64,000 nt of DNA from Algoriphagus ornithinivorans (GTDB lineage Bacteria; Bacteroidota; Bacteroidia; Cytophagales; Cyclobacteriaceae), in assembly GCF_900115305.1 (NCBI RefSeq), contig NZ_FOVW01000002.1, forward strand, positions 124,001-188,000, read 5' to 3'. A program made the position numbers and the translations under genes. Shown here piece after piece: positions 25,094 to 33,677 of this stretch (position 1 is its first letter; every line of letters starts with the position of its first letter). The notes beneath the pieces are model-generated. The model saw nothing but the letters and a program-made list of their open reading frames with translations. It was not told the origin of the DNA and ran no database searches.

Positions 25094-28000
25094 TTATTGA
25101 TTTTCATCCTCTGCAAAAACAGTAGGATTGTTTTTTAACTTTCTTTCTGCCCACCAGCAATAGAGTGTGGGTACTATAAATACGGTCGTTAACTCCAATA
25201 CCATTCCGCCCAAAGAAGGAATAGCCATAGGAATCATAATATCCGAACCTCGACCGGTAGATGTAAATACCGGTACCAAAGCAAGTAGGGTAGTAGCTGT
25301 CGTCATCAAGCAAGGAAGGACCCTTCTTTTTCCAGCCTCCAATACTGCTTCTCTTACCTCTTGGGCTGATTTTGGAGTATTGCTTTTAAAGCTTTGATCT
25401 AAATACGAGGCAACCACGACCCCATCATCAGTTGCAATTCCAAACAGGGCAATGAACCCTACCCAAACCGCAACGGATAAGTTGTACACTTTCATTTGGA
25501 ACAAATCCCGCATGTTAGTTCCCAATAGAGAGAAGTCCATAAACCATTCCTGACCATACAACCATATCATCCAAAAGCCTCCAGAAAAAGCCATTGCAAT
25601 TCCTGTAAAGACAAAAAGCGTGGTGGATACCGCTCTAAATTGGAAATAGAGAATGAGAAATATGATGATGAGGGATAAAGGAACAACAATGGAAAGCCTT
25701 TTTTCTGCCCTGATTTGATTTTCATAGCTTCCTGAAAATTGATACCTAACTCCGGAAGGAACCACTAATTCTCCAGAATCAATTTTGCTTTTCAGATAGC
25801 GCTGGGCATCTTCTACTACACTCACTTCAGCAAAACCAGGTTTCTTATCCAATAAGACATATCCTACCAAGAAGGAGTTTTCACCCCGTATCATATCCGG
25901 TCCGGGTCTGTAGGTAATATCAACCAATTGCCCCAAAGGAATATAATTTCCCATTGGGGTCGGAACTTGAAGATTGGCAATGGCATCAGGATCATCGCGG
26001 AATTCGCGGGCATATCGAACACGTATTGGGAAGCGTTCTCTTCCTTCAACCGTAGTACTCAATTTCATCCCTCCAATAGCGGTCTCAATAAAGTCCTGCA
26101 CATCGACCACGTTCATTCCATATCGGGAAATTTGCTCTCGATTGATGTCCAATTCCAGATAAGGCTTACCAACTATTCTGTCTGCGAATACCGCTTCACT
26201 TTTGACAGAAGGAACCTCTTTGAGATAGTTTTCTAACTTTAATCCAAACTCTTCAATGGTTTGTAAATCAGGTCCATATACTTTTATTCCCATGGGAGCT
26301 CTCATGCCAGTTTGTAGCATGACTAAGCGGGTTTCGATGGGTTGAAGCTTAGGAGAAGAGGTGACTCCAGGAATATTAATTACCCCTACAATTTCATCCC
26401 AGATATCATCAGGACTTTTGATTTCTTTTCTCCATTGTCTGAAGTATTTTCCATCATCATCTGGTATCAACTGTGAAGTGTTGATCAAATGAGGTTCTGA
26501 ATTCTCTGGATCATGAAAGAGTCCGTTTTTCAATTCATAATGCCCATCCTTATTGACCTTATATCTGATCCTGTTTCCATTGATGTCTGTCGCATACTCG
26601 CTCTTGTAATTGATGGTATTTTCAAACATGGAAATAGGAGCAGGGTCGATGGCAGTTTCGGCTCTACCCGCTTTTCCAACTACTAATTCCACTTCTGGAA
26701 TGGCCGTTACTAACATATCCAGTTTTTGGAGTACCTCCTTGTTTTCCTGAACTCCAGAATGAGGCATTGTGGTTGGCATCAAAAGGAATGAACCTTCATT
26801 CAAAGAGGGCATAAATTCTTCCCCTAAACCAGGAAATGTATGGCTTAATCCAGACCAAACTGAACTGGTGCGAATATTCCATCCAATTTGGTCAAATGTT
26901 TTAGGAATGAATCCAAAAACCGTATTGAATCCCAACCAAATACTGGCGGCCGTGGTGATTACTAGCGCAGGGAAAATTAAGAATGTCTTCTTATTGTTTA
27001 AACACCAGGTAAGGAGTCTTGGATAGGCTTTTATGAATAGAGAGAATCCTCCTAAAACCAGAAGTAAAAGGAGACCAATAAACAGGAAGTTGACAAAAGT
27101 GCTGTTGCTCACGCCTAAAGGCATCCACTCTGTTGTCAAAAGTCCTGCTACAGCTATCAAGGTTACTGCTATAATCAGAAATTTCTTTCTGGGCTCTATC
27201 TTTTCAGGGAAATGAAAAGCAAGAGTATGAACCAGTCCATATCCAACCAGAACCCAACCTCCCCATGCCCAAACAGTCCAAGCGATCACCAGACCGAGCA
27301 AAACCAAGGCATAATTAAAGTACCTGCTTAACTTTCCTTTATAGCCTTTGAATGAGAAGAACCAATGCGAAAATGCCGGCATGATCAAAAGCGTGAAAAT
27401 CAATGCAGCAACCAATGCGAATGATTTGGTGTAAGCCAATGGTCCAAAAAGCTTTCCTTCTGCAGCCTGAAGTGTAAATACCGGTAAAAAGCTGATGATC
27501 GTAGTACTAACTGCTGTCAGAATTGCTCCTGAAACTTCAGCTGTTGCTTCATAAACGATCTTCAATTTGCTTTTGCCCTCAGGTGCCTGCTCCAGATGCC
27601 TGAGTATATTTTCATTGAGAATGATTCCCAAATCCACCATGGTACCAATGGCAATAGCTATACCGGATAAAGCAACAATATTGGCATCCACTCCAAAGTA
27701 CTTCATGAAAATAAAGCACATCAATACAGCTAATGGAAGCAATGCTGAAACCAATAAAGAGGCTCTTAGATTATACACCATCACTATAATGACAATGATG
27801 GTTATCAGGATTTGAAGTGAAATAGCTTCATAGAGTGTCCCCAGCGTTTCATAGATTAGGCCCGTTCTGTCATAAAATGGAACCAATGTAACCTTTGAAA
27901 ACGTGCCATCAGCTAATGTCTTGCTAGGTAAACCCTCAGAAAGCTTTTCAATTTCTGCTTTTACTCCTTCAATTACTTCCAGTGGATTGTCACCATACCT

Positions 28001-28927
28001 AGCAATGACAACTCCGCCTACAGCTTCAGCTCCGGATTTGTCCAAGATTCCGCCCATATTTCTGGGCTGAGGGCCAATATTAACCCGTGCAACATCCTGG
28101 ATTCTAATTGGAACGTTGTTGGTCACTTTGACTACAGCCTGATCCAAATCAGAAAGTTCTTCCACATATCCTAATCCACGGATAAAATAATCCACCCGAT
28201 TGACTTCGATGGTATTGGCAGAAACATCCAAGTTGGATTTTCTCACCGCCTCCATTACATCCATCAGGCTAACGCCATTAGCTTTTAGAGCAGCTGGATC
28301 TACATCTACTTGATATTCTTTGATATATCCGCCAACAGAGGCAACTTCTGATACGCCTGCAACAGATGTCAGCGCATATCTGACATAATAATCCTGAATG
28401 GTTCGAAGTTCGTGAAGATCCCAGCCTCCTACAGGATTGCCTTCAGGATCTCTTCCTTCTAAGGTATACCAATAAACCTGGCCTAATGCAGTTGCGTCCG
28501 GGCCCAATTTAGGCTGTACGCCTTCAGGCAATAGACCTGCGGGTAATGAATTGAGTTTTTCTAATACTCTGGACCTACTCCAGTAAAACTCAATATCTTC
28601 TTCAAAGATGATATAGATGCTGGAAAAGCCAAATGCTGAGCTAGAGCGAACACTCTTAACTCCGGGAAGTCCTAATAAAGAGGTGGTAAGTGGATAAGTA
28701 ATTTGATCTTCAACATCCTGAGGAGATCTTCCCATCCATTCAGTAAAGACTATTTGTTGGTTTTCTCCGATATCCGGGATGGCATCTACAGGAACTGGGT
28801 CCCGTGGTAGAATACCGATGTTCCAGTTAAAAGGTGCAGTGGCTACTCCCCAAGCAATTATTAGGAGAAGCAAAAGCACGGTAACTAGCTTATTTTCTAG
28901 GAAATATTTTATGATGGAATTGAGCAT
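25094..28927 (-). CDS. cusA: CusA/CzcA-family heavy-metal RND efflux transporter
   Basis: This 1277-residue inner-membrane pump has HME-RND features: N-terminal helix, DIGENQQIVFTEWMGRSPQD, ITYPLTTSLLGLPGVKSVRS, the TM4 segment IAIGTMVDLGIILNEN with the proton-relay Asp/Glu, and a late TM block with FGIATDDGVVVASYL. It is about 200 residues longer than E. coli CusA; the extra length lies near the middle (about residues 530-680, with additional hydrophobic helices) and in the second periplasmic loop (about 780-850). It is first of the cusA-tolC-cusB-DUF3347 unit. Copper or silver is the likeliest substrate from context; zinc or cobalt is possible. Confidence 0.93.
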   Translation of the reverse strand: MLNSIIKYFLENKLVTVLLLLLIIAWGVATAPFNWNIGILPRDPVPVDAIPDIGENQQIVFTEWMGRSPQDVEDQITYPLTTSLLGLPGVKSVRSSSAFGFSSIYIIFEEDIEFYWSRSRVLEKLNSLPAGLLPEGVQPKLGPDATALGQVYWYTLEGRDPEGNPVGGWDLHELRTIQDYYVRYALTSVAGVSEVASVGGYIKEYQVDVDPAALKANGVSLMDVMEAVRKSNLDVSANTIEVNRVDYFIRGLGYVEELSDLDQAVVKVTNNVPIRIQDVARVNIGPQPRNMGGILDKSGAEAVGGVVIARYGDNPLEVIEGVKAEIEKLSEGLPSKTLADGTFSKVTLVPFYDRTGLIYETLGTLYEAISLQILITIIVIIVMVYNLRASLLVSALLPLAVLMCFIFMKYFGVDANIVALSGIAIAIGTMVDLGIILNENILRHLEQAPEGKSKLKIVYEATAEVSGAILTAVSTTIISFLPVFTLQAAEGKLFGPLAYTKSFALVAALIFTLLIMPAFSHWFFSFKGYKGKLSRYFNYALVLLGLVIAWTVWAWGGWVLVGYGLVHTLAFHFPEKIEPRKKFLIIAVTLIAVAGLLTTEWMPLGVSNSTFVNFLFIGLLLLLVLGGFSLFIKAYPRLLTWCLNNKKTFLIFPALVITTAASIWLGFNTVFGFIPKTFDQIGWNIRTSSVWSGLSHTFPGLGEEFMPSLNEGSFLLMPTTMPHSGVQENKEVLQKLDMLVTAIPEVELVVGKAGRAETAIDPAPISMFENTINYKSEYATDINGNRIRYKVNKDGHYELKNGLFHDPENSEPHLINTSQLIPDDDGKYFRQWRKEIKSPDDIWDEIVGVINIPGVTSSPKLQPIETRLVMLQTGMRAPMGIKVYGPDLQTIEEFGLKLENYLKEVPSVKSEAVFADRIVGKPYLELDINREQISRYGMNVVDVQDFIETAIGGMKLSTTVEGRERFPIRVRYAREFRDDPDAIANLQVPTPMGNYIPLGQLVDITYRPGPDMIRGENSFLVGYVLLDKKPGFAEVSVVEDAQRYLKSKIDSGELVVPSGVRYQFSGSYENQIRAEKRLSIVVPLSLIIIFLILYFQFRAVSTTLFVFTGIAMAFSGGFWMIWLYGQEWFMDFSLLGTNMRDLFQMKVYNLSVAVWVGFIALFGIATDDGVVVASYLDQSFKSNTPKSAQEVREAVLEAGKRRVLPCLMTTATTLLALVPVFTSTGRGSDIMIPMAIPSLGGMVLELTTVFIVPTLYCWWAERKLKNNPTVFAEDENQ

Positions 28928-28960
28928 AATTCATTCTAATTGTGCGAAATGAAAATACAA

Positions 28961-28997
28961 ATGGACATTAAGTCCATGCACTTAGCGGAAGAACCGC
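28961..28997. repeat. Inverted repeats upstream of cusA
   Basis: ATGGAC-ATTAA-GTCCAT (28961-28977) and GCGG-AAGAA-CCGC (28985-28997) lie between the HYC_CC_PP stop and the cusA start. They could be a weak terminator for the upstream gene or an operator; the T run after the first hairpin on the minus strand is interrupted. Confidence 0.4.
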
Positions 28998-29008
28998 AAG
29001 AATGAATT

Positions 29009-29440
29009 TTATATCAAAAAGCTTTGAAACAGAATCTGATAATCCTGTTCAATAGGAGGGGGGTAATAATCATTTACTCTTTGATCTTCCTGCGGAAAAA
29101 CTGTGGTATTCCATATAAAGACCTCAATAAAGGCTAAGGCAAAGTGGATATTTACCTGTGAATTTGATTTCTTAACAGATGATTCTTCGTCAAGCTGTAA
29201 ATGCTGACTCAGGTTCTCACAGCATCCGCTTGGATCTACATGTGATTTTTCATCATGAGATTGGTGGGATTTAGGACTATCCATTCCACAATCTAAATGA
29301 CTGGCGGCTAAGCTGAATTTACTGTCCATTTCCTCTCCCATACAAAAATGCGTGGTTTTGGCCATTCCCACAGAAGAGAATAGGACAATCAATGAGAGCG
29401 CTATGGAAATAAATTTTTTCAACAGCTCAAATCTACGCAA
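29009..29440 (-). CDS. HYC_CC_PP family protein
   Basis: The 143-residue protein has a signal peptide (FISIALSLIVLFSSVG) and the three short motifs of the family: a His-x-Cys after the signal (THFCMG), a double Cys (SGCCEN) and a PP near the C-terminus (DYYPPPIEQ). A His-rich run (SHQSHDEKSHVD) lies between. Members sit beside copper or heavy-metal efflux genes in Bacteroidota and are thought to bind metal in the periplasm. The start is TTG, at 29440 or 29422; there is no ATG before the signal peptide. It lies between the HMA gene and cusA. Confidence 0.82.
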   Translation of the reverse strand: MRRFELLKKFISIALSLIVLFSSVGMAKTTHFCMGEEMDSKFSLAASHLDCGMDSPKSHQSHDEKSHVDPSGCCENLSQHLQLDEESSVKKSNSQVNIHFALAFIEVFIWNTTVFPQEDQRVNDYYPPPIEQDYQILFQSFLI

Positions 29441-29496
29441 ATATCCACCAAAAGTTCAAGTGATTCTTAATAAAATCTGATTTTCAGTACTTTAAC

Positions 29497-29706
29497 TTAC
29501 TTTGGGTTGGCCAAAAAGCCAGATTTCAGCACAGTTTTTTTAATGTCTTCAGGGTTTAAATCCTCGGTTTTAACGGTTAATGTTTTTTCGGTATCCTGTA
29601 AATCAACATTCCATTCAGCAATTCCAGATTCAGCATTCAGGATAGGACTTACTTTGGAAAGACAGTTACCGCAATTGATATTGGTTTTAAATTTTAGTGT
29701 TTTCAT
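29497..29706 (-). CDS. Small heavy-metal-associated (HMA) domain protein
   Basis: This 69-residue protein is a single ferredoxin-like HMA domain with the metal site CGNC (Cys 12 and 15 in NINCGNCLSKV). Free HMA proteins such as CopZ carry Cu+ in the cytoplasm to exporters. The ATG at 29706 gives the usual size; an upstream start at 29742 is less likely. It heads the metal-efflux cluster, 56 bases before the HYC_CC_PP gene. The spacer residues Gly-Asn between the cysteines differ from the common CxxC of copper chaperones but keep the spacing. Confidence 0.86.
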   Translation of the reverse strand: MKTLKFKTNINCGNCLSKVSPILNAESGIAEWNVDLQDTEKTLTVKTEDLNPEDIKKTVLKSGFLANPK

Positions 29707-29757
29707 ACTTGGTTTGTTTCCATTCAAAAATAGCTTTTCCAAGCTAAAGGTTCCCAG

Positions 29758-30750
29758 CTATTGAATTGAATTTTGAATGGCCTTTTTCCAATCCAAAATC
29801 TCCAAAGTGTTCAATTCAGGCCCTCCACCTCGATTAGCGGAGCCAGCTGCCACGTAGATTTTTCCTTTAAAAATTAGGGCTCCAGTTCCGTGTCTACCCT
29901 GATTAAGGCTTGGGAGTATGATCCATTGATTAGTTTCAGTATCTAATGCTTCCACTTCTGCGTGAGCTGGGACTTGAGCAGCGCTTTCCCCATTCATAAC
30001 CACCAAGTACTTTCCTATTCCCAAGTTAGAGTTTCCTGCTCTCGGTGTTGGGATTTGTGTGATGTCACTTATCCATTTTCCTTGTTTGAAATCAAAGTAA
30101 TCCACTTCTTCAATGGTAGTTTCCAACACTTTGCTAATAGCGGCATGGGAAGTCCTTCCGCCTGCCAAATACAATTTATCGCCTACCATAGCAGCACTGA
30201 TGTGATCTCTGGCCCTAGGTGCATCTGGCAGGACTTCCCATTTTCCTGTTTTTGGATTTAGTACGTCAAACCAAGGAACAAATCCTTCATAGTGTCCATC
30301 TTGAATTCCCCCTACCATATAAATCAAGCCATCTTTTACCACTACGCCTGCTGATCCCCTTTCCCTTCCCATGGGTAATTTGGGGCCTTCTCTCCACTTT
30401 CTTGTTTGAGGATTAAAAATCAATGCTGTAGGAATTGGAGTTTCATGCGGATAAGATCCTGTAAATGCCCCGATAACCCAGATTTCTCCATTAAGACTCA
30501 CAGCTTGAAAGTGGCTGATTTCCATGGGGGCGTCAGCATATTTCTGCCATTTTTGAGTCTTGGGGTCAAATTGGTCTACCGAGCGAATACCTCTTCCTCC
30601 CAAGGCATATAGTTTTCCTTCACATTCTACAAATGAATTTTCATGCCTGGTCATGGCTTCTCCCTGGACTGCTATATTTTCCCAAGAACTTTGGGCATGT
30701 ACTCCTAAGCCAAAGAATAAGCCGATTATCAATAGTAGGGTAGGTTTCAT
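29758..30750 (-). CDS. Kelch repeat protein, secreted
   Basis: The 330-residue product has a Sec signal (LLIIGLFFGLGVHAQ) and about five to six kelch motifs with the GG / W spacing, such as ECEGKLYALGGRGIRS, NGEIWVIGAFTGSYP, KDGLIYMVGGIQDGHYEG, VGDKLYLAGGRTSHAA and FKGKIYVAAGSANRGGG. These should fold as a six-bladed propeller in the periplasm or at the surface. Ligand and role are unknown. It lies 51 bases before the HMA gene and may or may not be part of the metal cluster. Confidence 0.85.
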   Translation of the reverse strand: MKPTLLLIIGLFFGLGVHAQSSWENIAVQGEAMTRHENSFVECEGKLYALGGRGIRSVDQFDPKTQKWQKYADAPMEISHFQAVSLNGEIWVIGAFTGSYPHETPIPTALIFNPQTRKWREGPKLPMGRERGSAGVVVKDGLIYMVGGIQDGHYEGFVPWFDVLNPKTGKWEVLPDAPRARDHISAAMVGDKLYLAGGRTSHAAISKVLETTIEEVDYFDFKQGKWISDITQIPTPRAGNSNLGIGKYLVVMNGESAAQVPAHAEVEALDTETNQWIILPSLNQGRHGTGALIFKGKIYVAAGSANRGGGPELNTLEILDWKKAIQNSIQ

Positions 30751-30810
30751 AGGTTTATTTTAGTGACTGAATTTACAATTTCACATTGGCTCTCTCAATA
30801 CCTTTTATCA

Positions 30811-30840
30811 ATAAAAAAACCAGGAGATTGTCCTGGTTTG
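30811..30840 (-). terminator. Rho-independent terminator of the aromatic amino acid operon
   Basis: AAACCAGGA pairs with TCCTGGTTT across a GATTG loop; on the minus strand it is followed by a seven-base T run. It lies 21 bases after the tyrA stop codon. Confidence 0.88.
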
Positions 30841-30860
30841 ATAATTGGATAGAATAGAGC

Positions 30861-31709
30861 TTATCTTCCCAAATCCAGAATATCCCGGATTTTGTTAATC
30901 TCTTCCAATTCTTTGTAAATACCCTCTCCATCGGAAGAAGCTATTTTCTCCCTTAAAGCGGTCAAATTTGAAATATAGCCATCCAAGGATGCTAAAATAT
31001 TATCCTTGTTTTCAGTAAGGATAGGAGCCCACATTGCCGGACTTGATTTGGCAAGTCTAACTGTAGAAGCGAAACCCGATCCTGCCATATCGAATATGTT
31101 TTTTTCATCCTCCATTTTTTGAAGAACAGTTTTTCCTAGCATAAATGAGGAAATATGGGACAAATGAGAAACAAAGGCCAGGTGACGATCATGTTCATCA
31201 GGATCCATAAATCTCAGTTTAAGATTCAATGCATCAAAAAGCTCATAGGCCTTTTCTTTCAGGTGGAGGTCTGTTTTCTCCATTTCGCAGAGGATCATGA
31301 CTTTTCTATCTAGTAGATCTGCAAATGCTGCTTTGGGTCCTGAATACTCTGTACCGGCAATGGGGTGTCCTGCCAGATATTGCTTTCTTTTTGGATGACC
31401 AGCCAACTGAAGGCAAAGCTTGGACTTGGTAGAACCTAAGTCAATTACCAAGGTATTTTCACCGACCTTATCCAAAGTTTGAATTAACAAGTCTCCCAAA
31501 GTATCAGCAGGAGTGGCTAGAATAACAATATCAGTGTCTAGGTCAGGCTTATCTTGGGCTTTAGTAATGATTCCCAAAGTCAAAGCATCTTTCTGATTTT
31601 GGGTAGAAATATCTGTTCCCGTGATGGTCATTTCAGGAAATTTTCTTCTGGCCCCAAGTCCGAAAGAACCTCCCAGAAGTCCTAATCCTACAATATGTAT
31701 TTTATTCAT
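30861..31709 (-). CDS. tyrA: Prephenate dehydrogenase
   Basis: The 282-residue protein has an N-terminal NAD-binding motif (VGLGLLGGSFGLGARRKF) and the arogenate/prephenate dehydrogenase block (GHPIAGTEYSGPKAAFADL, SHLSHISSFMLGKT). It converts prephenate to 4-hydroxyphenylpyruvate for tyrosine synthesis. There is no ACT domain, so feedback control may rest on the leader attenuator and the first enzyme. It is the last gene of the aromatic operon, four bases after the aminotransferase gene and just before the terminator. Confidence 0.93.
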   Translation of the reverse strand: MNKIHIVGLGLLGGSFGLGARRKFPEMTITGTDISTQNQKDALTLGIITKAQDKPDLDTDIVILATPADTLGDLLIQTLDKVGENTLVIDLGSTKSKLCLQLAGHPKRKQYLAGHPIAGTEYSGPKAAFADLLDRKVMILCEMEKTDLHLKEKAYELFDALNLKLRFMDPDEHDRHLAFVSHLSHISSFMLGKTVLQKMEDEKNIFDMAGSGFASTVRLAKSSPAMWAPILTENKDNILASLDGYISNLTALREKIASSDGEGIYKELEEINKIRDILDLGR

Positions 31710-31713
31710 GATT

Positions 31714-32856
31714 TTAAGGTTTGATTCGTTTGATTGCCTCTAAAATTTTGAACTCTGGCATACAGAGGGAAATTCTCACGTAATTTTCTCCTCCTGAACC
31801 AAAGATTTTTCCTGGCGTGATAAAGATATTTTTCTCGTATAATAGATAATCGACCAATTCATCTGCTGATTTTCCTTCAGGAATTTTGCACCAGACAAAG
31901 AGTCCACCGTTAGACTTGGAATAAGATAAATCCAGTAGGTCTGCCAGCTTCCAAACCAGCTTACGTCGGTTTGTGTATAGCTCATTTAAATCCTGAAACC
32001 AATTTTTTCCCAACCTAAGCGCTGCAATGGCACCTTTTTGAATTCCTAAAAACATCCCGGAGTCCATGTTGGATTTGACTTTCATGACGGCTTTGACCCA
32101 TTCTTCTTTTCCGCAAAGCATGCCTACCCTCCATCCCGGCATATTGAAAGTTTTACTCAGAGAGTTAAGCTCCATCGCTACTTCTTTGGCGCCTGATACC
32201 TCCAATAAGCTGATTGGCTGAGGGTTCAAAATGTGCGAATAGGGATTATCGTTGATCAGGATCAGCTGATTTTGCTTTGCAAAGGCAATTAATTTCTCAA
32301 ACAGTTCCAGACTTCCCAAGGCTCCGGTTGGCATTTGAGGATAATTCACCCACATCAACTTGACTTTGCTACAGTCAAGAGAGTTCAATTGATCCCAATT
32401 TGGATTTCCTGACTCATCCAACTCATAAAATATGGGTTCAGCTTCCAACAATTGGGTAACACTCCGGTAAGTGGGATATCCTGGATTTGGAATAAGCACT
32501 TGATCCCCAGGATTTAAGAAAGTCATGCTGATATGCATAATACCTTCCTTTGAACCCATCAAAGGAAGAATTTCAGTCTGTGGATTTAACCTTACACGAA
32601 ACTCTCGTTGATAAAATTCAGCCATGGCCACCCTAAGCTCAGGGATTCCCTGATAAGCTTGATATCCATGAGATTGCGAATTTTCTGCTGTATGGTTTAG
32701 GGCTTGAATTACTTCTTTGGCTGGAGCCAGATCAGGACTTCCTATGCCCAAATTGATAATGGGTTTCCCATCTGAAATCATTTGATTGACTTCTTTGAGC
32801 TTGGCGGAAAAATAGTATTCCTGTACCTCCTCTATGCGCTTTGCAAATCCCTTCAT
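31714..32856 (-). CDS. PLP-dependent aminotransferase, probably for phenylpyruvate and 4-hydroxyphenylpyruvate
   Basis: The 380-residue class I/II aminotransferase has INLGIGSPDLAP, GYQAYQGIPELRVAMAEF, PNPGYPTY, MWVNYPQMPTGA, a DNPYSH metal-free cofactor motif and the PLP-lysine segment SLSKTFNMPGWRVG. Its place between pheA and tyrA, overlapping the pheA stop by one base, indicates that it performs the last step of phenylalanine and tyrosine synthesis. By sequence alone a general aspartate-type aminotransferase is also possible. Confidence 0.88.
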   Translation of the reverse strand: MKGFAKRIEEVQEYYFSAKLKEVNQMISDGKPIINLGIGSPDLAPAKEVIQALNHTAENSQSHGYQAYQGIPELRVAMAEFYQREFRVRLNPQTEILPLMGSKEGIMHISMTFLNPGDQVLIPNPGYPTYRSVTQLLEAEPIFYELDESGNPNWDQLNSLDCSKVKLMWVNYPQMPTGALGSLELFEKLIAFAKQNQLILINDNPYSHILNPQPISLLEVSGAKEVAMELNSLSKTFNMPGWRVGMLCGKEEWVKAVMKVKSNMDSGMFLGIQKGAIAALRLGKNWFQDLNELYTNRRKLVWKLADLLDLSYSKSNGGLFVWCKIPEGKSADELVDYLLYEKNIFITPGKIFGSGGENYVRISLCMPEFKILEAIKRIKP

Positions 32857-33677
32857 TATTTTCTGCTCCTGTATTCTCCAAAAATTTTAACATCCCCAAA
32901 ATCCCTTTGGATAAGATTCATCGCATCCCGATAATTTTCATAATTCGTAAAAACTGCATCAATGAAAAAGGAATATTCCCAAGGTTTTTCAATGACAGGA
33001 ATAGATTGAATTTTACTTAAGTCCAAACCTTTATAAGCCAGCATACTGAGTAATTGGGCGAGGCCCCCTTGCTCATTTTTGATGGTTACTTTGAAAGAGG
33101 CTTTGTTCGATCCTTCATCTGAAGGATTGATCTTATTTGCCAATAAAATAAAGCGGGTGAAATTGCTTTTAACAGTTTGTATATCTCTTGCAAGTATTTC
33201 CAATCCGTAGATTTCTGCTGCTATTTCCGAAGCGATTGCGGCTAGGCCCTCACTTTGCTCCTGGCTAATTCTTTTGGCTACCGTTGCTGTATCTATATCA
33301 TCTACTTGCTTCATATTTGGATGTTGGGCAAGAAATGTTTTACACTGCAATAAAGCCATTGGGTGGGAGCGAACCTCCTTAATCTTTTCAATTTGCTGAC
33401 CAGGCAAGGCCATCAATTGATGAGAAATAGGCAAGTAAAATTCGTCAGTTATAAATAGCTCATACCGATCGAGGAGATCGTAATTAGGTAAAATAGCTCC
33501 AGCTATGGAATTCTCTATAGCCATCACTCCAAAATCAGCTTCTCCCTGAGAAATGGATTTTGCCACTGCTTCAAAAGTATTGAAGGGAAGAATTTCAGCT
33601 TCATCTCCATAAGCCTTTAAGGCCACCTGATGATGGAATGAACCAGGGATTCCCTGAATGGCAATTTTAAGACTCAT
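32856..33677 (-). CDS. pheA: Prephenate dehydratase with ACT domain
   Basis: The 273-residue enzyme has the prephenate dehydratase start (IAIQGIPGSFHHQVA), the FGVMAIENSIAG stretch and the catalytic TRF motif in VKSNFTRFILLA. The C-terminal ACT domain (about 195-265, ASFKVTIKNEQGGLAQLL) would bind phenylalanine for feedback inhibition. There is no chorismate mutase domain; that activity comes from the CM-DAHP synthase. It overlaps aroA by 11 bases and the next gene by one, so translation is coupled through the operon. Confidence 0.93.
   Translation of the reverse strand: MSLKIAIQGIPGSFHHQVALKAYGDEAEILPFNTFEAVAKSISQGEADFGVMAIENSIAGAILPNYDLLDRYELFITDEFYLPISHQLMALPGQQIEKIKEVRSHPMALLQCKTFLAQHPNMKQVDDIDTATVAKRISQEQSEGLAAIASEIAAEIYGLEILARDIQTVKSNFTRFILLANKINPSDEGSNKASFKVTIKNEQGGLAQLLSMLAYKGLDLSKIQSIPVIEKPWEYSFFIDAVFTNYENYRDAMNLIQRDFGDVKIFGEYRSRK

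Noticed and set aside
25104..25313. Small minus-strand frame within the 3' end of cusA
   Set aside because: Out of frame with a long conserved gene; composition is that of a shifted coding sequence.
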